From a virus, in IMG/VR virus record IMGVR_UViG_3300035182_002389, positions 62,001-126,000 of that record: 64,000 nt of DNA; one strand, 5' to 3'. A program made the position numbers and the translations under genes. Within the stretch, counting starts at the first letter, position 1. Each line of letters begins with the position of its first letter. The notes under the pieces were generated by a model, which was not told the DNA's origin, did not search any database, and saw only the letters and a program-made list of their open reading frames with translations. This document shows, in pieces, positions 24,271 to 33,014 of this stretch.

Positions 24271-25647
24271 TCAGCGGATGCGCGTCATCGAAGCCGCGGC
24301 AAAGCCGCTGTTCACGCCTCCGCCGAAACCGGCCGCGTTGGTTGCGAGGTCGAGATTCGCGATGGTGAAGTTGCGCACCGTCGTGAGCGCGGGAGGCGCA
24401 ACCGTCGTGTCGTAGGCCGCCCCAGAAGTCGCCCCGTTCAACTTGAAATCGTAGGTCGCGGTGTCCGCACCGCGAGCCTGCACGCCCCCAGTCCACGTTG
24501 AGGGGAGGCACTGAACGACCCCGCAGCGAACCTCGAAGACGTACGAGCCCGCGACCGCCGAGAGGCCCGCGATGGAGTTCGAGGGACCGTTGACGAAGAA
24601 GCTCGCGCCTCTATCGACTTGGACGGCCGCGTTGGACCAATCCATGAACAGGACCTCGGTCCCAAACACGAAACATCCCGGATGGCCGAGATTCACGGTG
24701 ACGCCTTGAAATAGCGTTCCTTGGCTGAAGATGGTGAAGCCTGGTTCCCCGAAGCCGGGAGCGATGAGGAACAGGCCTCCGCGCCACTGCCACGAAGCCG
24801 GACCCGACGCTCCGAAGGTGATGGCTCCAGCCCCCGTCGGGCTACAGCAGTTGTAGGTCAGAACATTGCCCGACATGTACGTGCCAAACACCGTCGAAGA
24901 GAACCGGCAACTGAACATGTAGAGGTGGGCGTCGTTGCCCACGAAACTGTCCACGATCGTCGACGAGCGGAAATCGCAGAACTGCGCGAACATGCCGTTC
25001 GGTGCGACGAAGATCACGGCTCCCTTCGCATGAAAGCGAACCGCTCCCGTGAACACCGTCATCGTGTAGACGGAGAACGCGTCCGCGCTCACCGGAGCCA
25101 CCTCCGTCGCGAGAATCGTGACCGTGGAAGGCAGAACGCGAAACGTCGGGCAAAGCCGGTAGTGGCCGGCCACCCCGTTCCACGCGGTGACGACCTTGCC
25201 GATCCAGGCGTAACAGTTCGCGGTCGAGTCGTAGAAGAGCGCGCTGCCGACGTAGGCGTCGAGGTTTGCGTTGACCGAGATTTCGAGCGCGAGCCCCGAA
25301 GCCTGCGAGCGCTGATGGTCGACCGTGAGCACGCCGCTCGCGACCGACGTCAGCGTTCCCTGAATGATGACCTGTCCGCCCGACTGGAGATACGGCTCGA
25401 AAGTCAGGTCTTCGGCGACCGTCGCATCGAGGAACGTGATGGTCACGACCGCCGAGACGATCGGCGAGACGCCGTAGCGCTTGATGAATGCTGCGAACGT
25501 CTTCAGTGGCGCGGTCGAGGAGAGGCCGGTGTTCGCGTCGCTGCCGGTCGCGTTGCTGATCCAGATGGACAGGGCGGAGGAGATCGTCGCCGTCGACGTC
25601 TGCTGGATGAACTGCGAGATGCTCCCGGGGCTGTTGACGACGTTCAT
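24271..25647 (-). CDS. Beta-helix spike-like protein, paralog pair 2
   Basis: 458 residues. N-terminal NVVNSPGSISQFIQ, then SIWISNATGSDANTGLSSTAPLKTFAAFIKRYGVSP, the N-terminal cap form of right-handed parallel beta-helix proteins (V/I-S-x-T-G-S-D-x-N-x-G). Its body has many strand-turn repeats. The neighbour at 25667 is a clear paralog. GGAAGAAA precedes the start, 19 bp after the upstream gene, so it is in the same operon. Candidate tailspike-type fibre, possibly binding a surface polysaccharide. Confidence 0.7.
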   Translation of the reverse strand: MNVVNSPGSISQFIQQTSTATISSALSIWISNATGSDANTGLSSTAPLKTFAAFIKRYGVSPIVSAVVTITFLDATVAEDLTFEPYLQSGGQVIIQGTLTSVASGVLTVDHQRSQASGLALEISVNANLDAYVGSALFYDSTANCYAWIGKVVTAWNGVAGHYRLCPTFRVLPSTVTILATEVAPVSADAFSVYTMTVFTGAVRFHAKGAVIFVAPNGMFAQFCDFRSSTIVDSFVGNDAHLYMFSCRFSSTVFGTYMSGNVLTYNCCSPTGAGAITFGASGPASWQWRGGLFLIAPGFGEPGFTIFSQGTLFQGVTVNLGHPGCFVFGTEVLFMDWSNAAVQVDRGASFFVNGPSNSIAGLSAVAGSYVFEVRCGVVQCLPSTWTGGVQARGADTATYDFKLNGATSGAAYDTTVAPPALTTVRNFTIANLDLATNAAGFGGGVNSGFAAASMTRIR

Positions 25648-25666
25648 GGGTTTCTTCCTCTACCGA

Positions 25667-27013
25667 TCAAACCAGAGCCGCGGAGCCGTTCAGTCGAGAC
25701 GTGCTGCCGCCAAACCCAGAGACACCTGCCGCGGCATCGAGATGAGCAAAGGTGTACGTCACCTCGGCGGCTTGGATCCCCGAGCCCGGAACGTAGGGAG
25801 ACCCTTGCGTCTGCAACGGCAGCCCGATTTTGAAATCGTACGATGCAGTAGCCTGCCCTCGCGCATACACGCTTACGGCCCACGACGCCCCGAGATGCTG
25901 GGCGACGCCGCTCTCTCCTCGAATGACGTAGCTGCCCAACGCGGTGCTTGTCCCCGAGAGCTTTGAGATGCTGAACAAGCCTCCGTTGTCGAAACGAAGG
26001 GCTTGAACGGGCCAGTCCTGAACCATGGCATCGCCGATGAAAACCTGAGCGCATTGAGCGTAAGAATCGATCTCTCCGCCCTGCACCGTGAAGCCCGTCA
26101 AAAGGGTCACGGGAGTGCGGAAGGTAAGGTTGTTGATCGCCCCACCGCCAAGCAGATAGTAGGTCTGACCGTTGGAGTCGACGGGCCCTAGACTTGCCGC
26201 CGTCACCAACGCGTTCGAGATGAAGGATCCAGATCCAGTGGCGTATGTGAACGCCCCAGAATAGCGGACGTTTGCGGCGCACCCATACTTCGAGCTGCTT
26301 GTGAAGAGGGCCGGCTGATTGGTCGCGCTGGAGAAATCGGCGTTGATGACCCACATCGCACTGACGCTCGACCAAGTCTCGTTGCCTTGCGCCTGGATGT
26401 TGAACGCCCCCGAGAACTTCGTGAACGATACGAGATTGTAGGTATTGCCGTTCGCGACCGTTGCGACCTCCGTCGGAAACGGTCCGACAGCGACGCCGCA
26501 CTGAACGAGGGGCGTGAGGCGAACCTTGTTCGATCCCGTGTCCTTGATCGGCCAAGCGACCGCGCCGGTTCCCGACCCACTGGTCATGACGATCATGTTG
26601 ATCCCGACGTAGGTTGCCCACGTCTTCGTCGAATCCGTGATTTCGAGCGACGTGTTCGTAGTCGCGTTCCTCTGCGTCGGAACCGCCGTCAGCGAGCCCG
26701 AAGCAACAGTCGTCTGAGTGCCTGCCAAGACCACGGTTCCGCTCGAACCGACGATGGGCGAAAAGAAAATGTCCTCCGTCACCGTCGCGTCCAAAAACGT
26801 GATGATCAGCGAGGCGTTGACGATCGGCGAGACACCGTAGCGCGACACAAACGCGGCGAAGGTTGCGAGCGGCGCCGCCGCCGAGGTCCCCGCGTTCGCG
26901 TCGTTGCCGGTCGCGGCGCTCACCCAGATGCTCAGCGGCGTCGAGATGACGCCGCTCAGGGACGGCGAGAAGAACTGGTTGACGGAGCCGGGGCTGTTGA
27001 TGATGTCGGTCAT
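25667..27013 (-). CDS. Beta-helix spike-like protein, paralog pair 2
   Basis: 448 residues. TDIINSPGSVNQFF and SIWVSAATGNDANAGTSAAAPLATFAAFVSRYGVSP align with the neighbour. The body differs more: VVLAGTQTTVASGSLTAV and repeating YNLVSFTKFSG-type strands, as expected for a beta-helix. The palindrome at 27045 lies 32 bp upstream of the start and no -10 box is obvious, so the RBS-like AAGAGGCAACG may be used. Confidence 0.7.
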   Translation of the reverse strand: MTDIINSPGSVNQFFSPSLSGVISTPLSIWVSAATGNDANAGTSAAAPLATFAAFVSRYGVSPIVNASLIITFLDATVTEDIFFSPIVGSSGTVVLAGTQTTVASGSLTAVPTQRNATTNTSLEITDSTKTWATYVGINMIVMTSGSGTGAVAWPIKDTGSNKVRLTPLVQCGVAVGPFPTEVATVANGNTYNLVSFTKFSGAFNIQAQGNETWSSVSAMWVINADFSSATNQPALFTSSSKYGCAANVRYSGAFTYATGSGSFISNALVTAASLGPVDSNGQTYYLLGGGAINNLTFRTPVTLLTGFTVQGGEIDSYAQCAQVFIGDAMVQDWPVQALRFDNGGLFSISKLSGTSTALGSYVIRGESGVAQHLGASWAVSVYARGQATASYDFKIGLPLQTQGSPYVPGSGIQAAEVTYTFAHLDAAAGVSGFGGSTSRLNGSAALV

Positions 27014-27044
27014 GGGCGTTGCCTCTTCGAGTCCTTGTGGGTTC

Positions 27045-27059
27045 GACTTGCTGCAAGCC
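27045..27059. promoter_or_regulatory. Palindrome, upstream of 27013 gene
   Basis: GACTTGCTGCAAGCC between the fibre gene and the spike gene on the minus strand. Confidence 0.55.
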
Positions 27060-27064
27060 GCCGA

Positions 27065-29782
27065 TTACAGGAGCACCGGCGCTGCGATCTGAACGAGGAC
27101 CGTGCCATTGGTCCCGTCGGCCGCGGCGAGGAGGCCCACGCGCAGGATCCAGTCGCCCTTCACGTACGCGCTCACGTCGAGGGTGAGCTTGCCAGGCGAT
27201 TTCGCCATGAAGACCGGCTGACCTGCGTTGGCCGCGAGGGGTGCTGCGGCCCACACGGTCGCACCCGCGGTCGTCGTGATCTTGCCGCCCGTCTGGATGA
27301 CGACGGAGCCCGGGAAACCGCCCGAGACCGTCGAGAGGCCGAGCGCGTAGCCTGCGAGGGCGCCCTGGCCGCCGACTCCGTCATTGGCCGCGTCGGTGTT
27401 GAAGACCTTTGCCGTGCCCGCGACGTCCTTGTAGAAGACTGGCGAGCCAATGCCGACCATCGCTTCGCCGGCCACCTCGGTGACAACGGTCGTCGATGCT
27501 GCGGCGCCCGAGTGGGTGTGCAGAGCATCCGCGTTCGACGTCGAGCCGGCCGTGAGCGTGTCGAGGTTCGCGGCGGTGACCTGCCCCACGCCGGATACGT
27601 TGTGCACGTGCACGCCGGCAATCGCGAAATTGTCCGTCGCCGTTGCGCTGCCGCCCGGCAGGTCGATGTAGCCCGTCGCGGCGCAGCTCAGGACGATGCC
27701 CGCCTGCACGACGGTGTTCGACGAGAGCTTGACGGAGTTGGTGTTCGCCGCGCCGAGGACGACGTCGCCCTTGGTCGCGCCGTTGCCGGCGTTGAGCGTG
27801 ACGTTGCCGCCCGTCGTCGTGCCCGCACCGCCCGTGAGCGTGACGCCGCCGCCCGTCGTCGTGCCTGCACCGCCCGCGATGGACGTCAGGCCGCCGACCC
27901 CTGCTGCGCCCGAGCCGGCCGCGATGGTAAGCGCGCCGCCCGTCGTCGAGCCCGAGCCTGCCGTGAGGCCGACCGTGCCGCCGCTGCCTCCCGCGCTCGC
28001 GCCCGCCGTGAGCGTGAGGTTGCCTCCAACTGTTCCGCCGGCCGCCGCAGCCACCGCGGCGTTGCCGCCCGCGCCCGCCGCGGAGCTGCCTCCCGTGAGG
28101 CTCGCCGCGCCGCCCGCACCGCTTGCTGCGCCTGCCGCGCCGCCGTTGATGGAGACTGCGCCGCCCGTGCCCGAGGTCGTCGAGGTGCCACCGTTCAATG
28201 TGAGCGCGCCCGAGGCCGCGCTGTCGGCGCCGCCGGCCGAGATCGTCAGGCTGCCGCCCACCGTCGCGCCCGTAGAGGCCGCGACGCCGAACGAATAGGT
28301 GCCCGCGCCCTGCGTCTTGGTGAAGGTCGTCGTCTGGTTCGAGATCGAGAAAACGCCCGAGTTCAGCGCGGCGCCCGTGCCGTGGATCTTGACGAAGCCG
28401 TGCGTCGAAGTGCCGCCGCCGATGAAGATGCTGTCGGTCGTGTAGCTCGCCGTGATCTGCGTACCGATCGAGATGGTGCCGCTCGACGAGACGCCGGTGC
28501 CGCCGTCGATGTTGACCGAACCGCCGCCGGCAGTGTCCGCGATGCCGCCCGCGATCTGAATGGCGCCGCCGACGAAGGTCGCGCCCTTGCTGTTGCCACC
28601 GAGGACCAGGACCGCGCCGCCCGTACCGATGGTGTTCGCGTCGCCGCCGTAGACGTGCACGGCGCCGCCCGTGCTGCTGACGGTGCCCCAGCCTTGGCCA
28701 CCCGTCAGCTCCAATGCGCCACCGACGCCCGACGTCGCACCACCACCGCCGGCCCACACCGAAGTGATGGCACCGTTGCCGGTCGCGCCCGCGTCGCCTG
28801 CGTACAGCAGCAGCGTCCCGCCGCTACCGCTACCGAACCCAAAGCCCGATGAGAAGCTTGCTCCGCCGCCCACATCGTTCGCGCTGTTCGCCGATCCGGC
28901 CCAGATGTCGAGACCGCCGCCATCGCCAGCCGTCGAGCTGCGCACGTACAGCTCGTAGCTGCCGGCGCCGTTGGTCCGCTCGAACCGCGTCGCCTGATTG
29001 AAGATCGTCGTGATCCCCGAGTTCAGAGGCGCCGACGCGATACCGTGAAGGAGGATCGTGCCGTTGGCCGACGTCCCTCCACCGATATGGATGTTGTTGG
29101 TCGTGTACGTCGCGAGAGCCTGTGTACCGATCTTGACGTCGCCCGTCGCGATTGTTGCGACCGTGCCCTTGCCGCCGTCGATGAGGACGTTGCCGCCGGT
29201 GCCCGCGCCAGCGATGTTCGGACCGCCGTAGACATGCGCATCGCCTGCGGTCGACCCTGCGCTCGTACCGCTACCCCCGCGCAGCTCCGAGTTGCCGCCC
29301 GTGAGACCGCCGGTGCCGCCCGCCATGAAAAGCGCGCCACCGACGCCCTGACCCGCCGTACCACCCGCATACCCTCCGAAGATGGAAGCTCCGCCGCCCA
29401 ACGTGTCGTTGGAGGAAAAACCTGCCGAGATGTCCACCGCACCGCCCGTGACACCAGAGCCGCCGCGCAAAGACGCATCGCCGCCCGTGCCGAGCGTGGA
29501 AGCGCCTGCCGTGAGGCTTGCTGCGCCGCCTGTGCTCGCGGTCGAAGAGGCGCCGCCCGTCAGCGAAAGGCCTCCGCCGACCCCGGCCGTCGCGCCACCC
29601 GCGCCCGCTGTCACGCTGAGCGCGTAGCCGACCCCAGTGCCCGCGCCAAAGGGAGCGCTCGTCACCGCGAGCGCGCCGAACGCGTCGATACCGTTGTAGA
29701 CCGACAGCGATTGCGCGGTCTTCAGGCGCGAGTTGACGCCGGCTTGGCTCGTGATCGGGAGGGTCAAGATCGTCGCGGCCAT
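27065..29782 (-). CDS. Giant Gly-rich repeat protein, fibre-like
   Basis: 905 residues. After a short N-terminus the protein consists of dozens of units of about 10-12 residues, GGALxLTGGxGxxxTGG, up to residue about 680. The repeat resembles Gly-rich beta-solenoid fibres, not collagen (no Gly-X-Y). The last 220 residues have a non-repetitive domain with VHNVSGVGQVTAANLDTL and a C-terminal SGGFPGSVVIQTGGKITT, possibly for trimerisation. Upstream of the spike genes. The length of the repeat could vary by recombination between copies. Candidate tail or side fibre. Confidence 0.7.
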   Translation of the reverse strand: MAATILTLPITSQAGVNSRLKTAQSLSVYNGIDAFGALAVTSAPFGAGTGVGYALSVTAGAGGATAGVGGGLSLTGGASSTASTGGAASLTAGASTLGTGGDASLRGGSGVTGGAVDISAGFSSNDTLGGGASIFGGYAGGTAGQGVGGALFMAGGTGGLTGGNSELRGGSGTSAGSTAGDAHVYGGPNIAGAGTGGNVLIDGGKGTVATIATGDVKIGTQALATYTTNNIHIGGGTSANGTILLHGIASAPLNSGITTIFNQATRFERTNGAGSYELYVRSSTAGDGGGLDIWAGSANSANDVGGGASFSSGFGFGSGSGGTLLLYAGDAGATGNGAITSVWAGGGGATSGVGGALELTGGQGWGTVSSTGGAVHVYGGDANTIGTGGAVLVLGGNSKGATFVGGAIQIAGGIADTAGGGSVNIDGGTGVSSSGTISIGTQITASYTTDSIFIGGGTSTHGFVKIHGTGAALNSGVFSISNQTTTFTKTQGAGTYSFGVAASTGATVGGSLTISAGGADSAASGALTLNGGTSTTSGTGGAVSINGGAAGAASGAGGAASLTGGSSAAGAGGNAAVAAAAGGTVGGNLTLTAGASAGGSGGTVGLTAGSGSTTGGALTIAAGSGAAGVGGLTSIAGGAGTTTGGGVTLTGGAGTTTGGNVTLNAGNGATKGDVVLGAANTNSVKLSSNTVVQAGIVLSCAATGYIDLPGGSATATDNFAIAGVHVHNVSGVGQVTAANLDTLTAGSTSNADALHTHSGAAASTTVVTEVAGEAMVGIGSPVFYKDVAGTAKVFNTDAANDGVGGQGALAGYALGLSTVSGGFPGSVVIQTGGKITTTAGATVWAAAPLAANAGQPVFMAKSPGKLTLDVSAYVKGDWILRVGLLAAADGTNGTVLVQIAAPVLL

Positions 29783-29824
29783 GCTCTCGGGCTCCTTGTC
29801 GGGCGGTGCTCCGCCATCGTAGCC

Positions 29825-29839
29825 GACTTACGACAAGCT
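29825..29839. promoter_or_regulatory. Palindrome GACTTACGACAAGCT between divergent genes
   Basis: Located between the divergent genes 29782 (minus) and 29868 (plus), 18 bp before the plus-strand -10 TACACT. Confidence 0.6.
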
Positions 29840-29867
29840 CCATAGCTCCGCGTGGTACACTCGGGCC

Positions 29868-30116
29868 ATGGCCGCCCGTCGCTCCTCCCTCTCCTCGCTG
29901 CCGCAGTACAGCTCCATCGGCAGCTACACGATCCTCTACCTCGACAAGAAGGGCCACGCGCTCTGTGCGCGTTGCGCGAACAAGCCCGGCGCCGAGATCG
30001 TCCGCGAGAGCACGTACGACGAAGGGCCGGCCATCGAGTGCGACGGCTGCGGCAAGAAGATCAAGTCGTCGTACGGCGTCGCCGTCAGCGCCCGACCCGT
30101 GTCGAAGAAGCGCTGA
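29868..30116 (+). CDS. Small zinc-ribbon-like protein, leaderless start
   Basis: 82 residues. CARCANKPGAEIVRESTYDEGPAIECDGCGKK carries two CxxC pairs (about 35-62), a zinc ribbon of a kind common in phages. GGTACACT, six bases, ATG predicts a leaderless mRNA. Isolated between minus-strand genes. Basic tail. Confidence 0.6.
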   Translation: MAARRSSLSSLPQYSSIGSYTILYLDKKGHALCARCANKPGAEIVRESTYDEGPAIECDGCGKKIKSSYGVAVSARPVSKKR

Positions 30117-30138
30117 GGCTCCGCGGGCTGACGGTCCG

Positions 30139-30567
30139 TCAGCCGCGTCGAACACGCGCGAGGGTGACGACCTTCGCCGAGAAGTTCTCGCGCGCGTCGT
30201 ACACATCGTCTTCGCTCGTTCGGATGCGCGAGTCGAGGGCGCGTTTTGGGCTGTGGGGGATGAGCCGCAGCGGGACGGTCTTGTAGATGGTCCTGCTCAA
30301 GCGCCGTTTCCATCGGCGAATGAGCCCGTCCGCATCGTGTTCGCCTTCCGCATCGTAGAGATGATCGCCGACGCGAACGACGACGTGCACAACGACGTAC
30401 CAAGCGTCGTCTTCGCGGTGCATGTACACCCCCCGCTCGTCGTCCGTTCGGATGATCAGGTCATAGAGCTGAGGGTCTTGCACGCCCATGCGCAGCATGG
30501 CTTGTTGAAGGCCGATCGCGTACGACCAGCACGCGCCCGTGGTCCAGCGTTTGTCTGAGCGCGCCAT
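30139..30567 (-). CDS. Papain-like (predicted Cys peptidase) small protein
   Basis: 142 residues. TGACWSYAIGLQQAM (about 10-24), then VVHVVVRVGDHLYDAEGEH (about 67-85) gives a Cys...His...Asp triad in the order of the papain/NlpC fold. The proteins at 44819 and 61637 have the same arrangement. Substrate unknown. Starts two bases from the palindrome at 30569, which overlaps the stop of the upstream PLD gene; no separate promoter seen, so likely expressed with PLD. Confidence 0.5.
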   Translation of the reverse strand: MARSDKRWTTGACWSYAIGLQQAMLRMGVQDPQLYDLIIRTDDERGVYMHREDDAWYVVVHVVVRVGDHLYDAEGEHDADGLIRRWKRRLSRTIYKTVPLRLIPHSPKRALDSRIRTSEDDVYDARENFSAKVVTLARVRRG

Positions 30568-30568
30568 C

Positions 30569-30583
30569 GGCTTACAGCAAGTG
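30569..30583. promoter_or_regulatory. Palindrome overlapping the PLD stop codon
   Basis: GGCTTACAGCAAGTG; the TAA stop of the phospholipase D gene lies inside it and the next gene starts two bases away. Unlike the others it has no room for a -10 box behind it. Confidence 0.5.
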
Positions 30584-31519
30584 CCCCGCGGCGATGTCGG
30601 CGGCAATGGCAACTTCGACCTTCGCTAGCTCCTGCACGTTCGTGACGATGACGCCCAGCTCGCGGTTGCGCGTCATCGATCCGGTCGAGAAGTTCACCGA
30701 GCCGATGTACGCCGCGGAGCCGTCCGCGAGGACGACTTTTGCGTGGATGTAGGGGCCGAGGCCCGAGTGTCCCGAGGATGGTGCGCCGCTCACATACACC
30801 TTGCCGCCCGCGGCCTTCACCATCGCGACGGAAGGGTTCGCGGCCGGAAGGTTCCCGGGCGCGTTCGCGACGACGAGGCGCACCTGAACGCCCTTTGCCA
30901 CCGCAGCGATGAGCCCTCTTGCGACGTCGTGGTCGCTGAACTCTTCGCCCTCGACGTCGAGCGTGTGTTTCGCCGACGCGATGAGCGTCATGATCTTCAG
31001 CTTCGCGTTGTCAGGCGCGACGACGAGCGCGCCCGAGGCGACGATTGGCTTGCCTGCGAAGTCGGCTGCGAAGATGGCTTCAGCTTCTGCAACATCAGCC
31101 GGGATCGTGTCGATGACGAGGTACTCGCGGTTGTGCATCGGCCCGGAGATGGACGCGTTCATCGTCATGATCCACGCGACCTTGCCGTCGAGGAGGACGC
31201 ATTTCTCGTGCGTGTACGCGAAATGCGGCGAGGCCCAAGCAACCGACACCTTCGCGCTCGTGAGCGCGGCGAACGCGAGAGAGTTCGGGCTCTCGCCCGG
31301 CGTCGAGAACGCGAAGTGCTCATTGAGCACGACCTTCACGTCGAGCCCTCGCGCGTGCGCGGCGATGATCGCGCCCAGCACCTCGTGCGAGGTGAGCATG
31401 TACATCGTGACGTGGACGCTTTTGTTTGCCGCGTCGATGGCTGCGATCAGCTCCGCGCCGTTATGGCCGTTCGGCTCGACGAGAATCGAGACGCCGCCCG
31501 CAGCCAGATCGTCGACCAT
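30572..31519 (-). CDS. Phospholipase D superfamily protein
   Basis: 315 residues with two HKD motifs, H104-x-K106-x4-D111 (HEKCVLLDG) and H259-x-K261-x4-D266 (HAKVVLADG), each followed by a G/N-rich strand (YIGSVNFST). The two halves form the complete active site of PLD enzymes. Members cut or transfer phosphodiesters in phospholipids or in DNA; no signal peptide is seen. Given the phospholipid enzyme at 34433, a lipid substrate is possible, but nuclease activity is equally open. Leaderless start: TAGGCT, seven bases, ATG. Confidence 0.85.
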   Translation of the reverse strand: MVDDLAAGGVSILVEPNGHNGAELIAAIDAANKSVHVTMYMLTSHEVLGAIIAAHARGLDVKVVLNEHFAFSTPGESPNSLAFAALTSAKVSVAWASPHFAYTHEKCVLLDGKVAWIMTMNASISGPMHNREYLVIDTIPADVAEAEAIFAADFAGKPIVASGALVVAPDNAKLKIMTLIASAKHTLDVEGEEFSDHDVARGLIAAVAKGVQVRLVVANAPGNLPAANPSVAMVKAAGGKVYVSGAPSSGHSGLGPYIHAKVVLADGSAAYIGSVNFSTGSMTRNRELGVIVTNVQELAKVEVAIAADIAAGHLL

Positions 31520-31555
31520 GTGCGCGAGCCTAGCAGATGTCCGACAGACTTGGCG

Positions 31556-31879
31556 TCAGATGACCTTGCCGTCCGGGGAGTAGGCCTTGAGCACACGGTA
31601 GCCCTCGAAGAAGTCCGTCACGGCCCTCTTGTAGTTGTCGTACTCGGAGTGGCCGTAGGGCTCGCGCGTCTCGGAATCGAACCGCGTGATGCGCCAACCG
31701 CCGGGACGGCTCGGATCGGGCGACAGAAGCAGGATGGTGTTCTCGTAGTCGGGGTGCGCGGTGACGGCCATCATGGGCTGCGGCGGCAGCGCTGCGTAAT
31801 GCGCGGCGAGCCTGCGCGTCATGACGCCCACGGCTCGCGAGCGAAGCACGCGACGTCGCATTTCTTCCGAGATGGCCAT
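31556..31879 (-). CDS. Hypothetical protein
   Basis: 107 residues. N-terminal Arg-rich helix (EEMRRRVLRSRAVGVMTRRLAAHY), then a small beta domain with YENTILLLSPDPSR and WRITRFDSETREPYG. ATGA overlap with the upstream membrane-anchored gene, so co-translated with it. Function unknown. Confidence 0.55.
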   Translation of the reverse strand: MAISEEMRRRVLRSRAVGVMTRRLAAHYAALPPQPMMAVTAHPDYENTILLLSPDPSRPGGWRITRFDSETREPYGHSEYDNYKRAVTDFFEGYRVLKAYSPDGKVI

Positions 31880-32940
31880 CAGACAACCCTCACGCGATAC
31901 GTGCCCACGTTCGCGTCGGGCGAAGCGACCGCGAAGTCTGCGCTCCTGCCCTTCGGGTCGGCGGCGAGTCGGTCCAGCTCCGAAGCGTTGAAGAACACCG
32001 CCAAACCTTTGCGCTTTGCCGAGTCCACAACCGACGACGCCTGAATGGTGGGCCCGGAGATCGAGGGGAAGGTCGTGGTGATGTACTCGGCGGCGCCCGG
32101 GACAGGATCGTTCGGGCGGGTCTGCCAGATGTAGCCTTTGTCGATCGCGTCGGCGGCGATCTTTGCGCCGTACGCCGTCACGACGGTTTTGGTCGGATCC
32201 TTCGGGTCCTTCACGTACGCGGGCGGAAGAGGCTCGCTGGTCGCTCTCACGCGCACGTTGAAGAGCTTGCCGTTCGGCGATGCGATCCAACCGTCCGGGT
32301 CCTTCGTCGTCCCGAACGTCAGCATCTTCGGCGTCTTGTAGGCTGCGATGTCGTCGAGGTCGTAGCGCGCGAGGTAGACCGCGGCCTTGCCCTTGTCGAC
32401 CGTCGCCCGGATGGTCTTCGACCCGTTGTACCACGTCGGATCGTTGCGAGCGTCCGACACGTCCGAGTCTGCCATGATGTGAAATACGGCGCCGTCGCCC
32501 TCGTGATTGAGGATGTAGTTCTTGTACGCATCGCCGAAGAGGACGCGCTCCCCCTCCGCCGTGAGAACGAGCCCGTCGGGCCGCCACGGGTCGTACTCGT
32601 AGAGCTGCCCCATGCGAAACTGATCGGGCGCCGCTGCGGCGCTCTCTCGGGCCGGCGTGCCGGAAGGCTGCACCGGAAGACCGAACAGCCCAGGGAGGGC
32701 CGAGAGATCGGGCCACCCGGGCGTCGAGCCGTCCGCGAACGAAGCCCTCTCGCCTGCGGGAGCAACCACGGGCGCCGCGCTCGGAGCCTGACCTTGCAGC
32801 TCCAGAGGTGCCGGGGCCGAACCTGGCGGAGCCGACGCTCCGCTCTGCTTCGTGTAGAGCCAGTAGCCGCCGATCGCGACCGCGCCGAGGCCCACGGTCC
32901 ACAGGAACGCGCTCGACCCGCTGCCCTTGCCGTCCGACAT
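31879..32940 (-). CDS. Single-anchor membrane protein
   Basis: 353 residues. Residues about 9-28 (SAFLWTVGLGAVAIGGYWLYTK) are the membrane helix, then a Pro/Ala linker, then an alpha/beta domain of about 260 residues ending RVRVV. The fold is not recognised. Start: TACGAT, seven bases, ATG 32940, with the palindrome at 32960 behind it; the ATG at 32949 lies inside that -10 and is rejected. Member of the anchor-plus-linker family. Confidence 0.65.
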   Translation of the reverse strand: MSDGKGSGSSAFLWTVGLGAVAIGGYWLYTKQSGASAPPGSAPAPLELQGQAPSAAPVVAPAGERASFADGSTPGWPDLSALPGLFGLPVQPSGTPARESAAAAPDQFRMGQLYEYDPWRPDGLVLTAEGERVLFGDAYKNYILNHEGDGAVFHIMADSDVSDARNDPTWYNGSKTIRATVDKGKAAVYLARYDLDDIAAYKTPKMLTFGTTKDPDGWIASPNGKLFNVRVRATSEPLPPAYVKDPKDPTKTVVTAYGAKIAADAIDKGYIWQTRPNDPVPGAAEYITTTFPSISGPTIQASSVVDSAKRKGLAVFFNASELDRLAADPKGRSADFAVASPDANVGTYRVRVV

Positions 32941-32959
32941 GAACGGCATCGTACCTTCT

Positions 32960-32974
32960 GACTTGCGGCAAGTC
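32960..32974. promoter_or_regulatory. Palindrome GACTTGCGGCAAGTC shared by divergent leaderless genes
   Basis: Sits between 32940 (minus) and 33015 (plus). To the minus side the -10 TACGAT lies 8 bp off; to the plus side TACTCT lies about 30 bp off. Both genes start 6-7 bases after their -10. Confidence 0.7.
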
Positions 32975-33014
32975 GACGCTCGTCATCGACGTCGAGGCCG
33001 CGTACTCTCTGCGA

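Noticed and set aside
24271-27013. Pectate lyase
   Set aside because: The N-terminal cap resembles beta-helix proteins, but no catalytic residues of a lyase could be identified.
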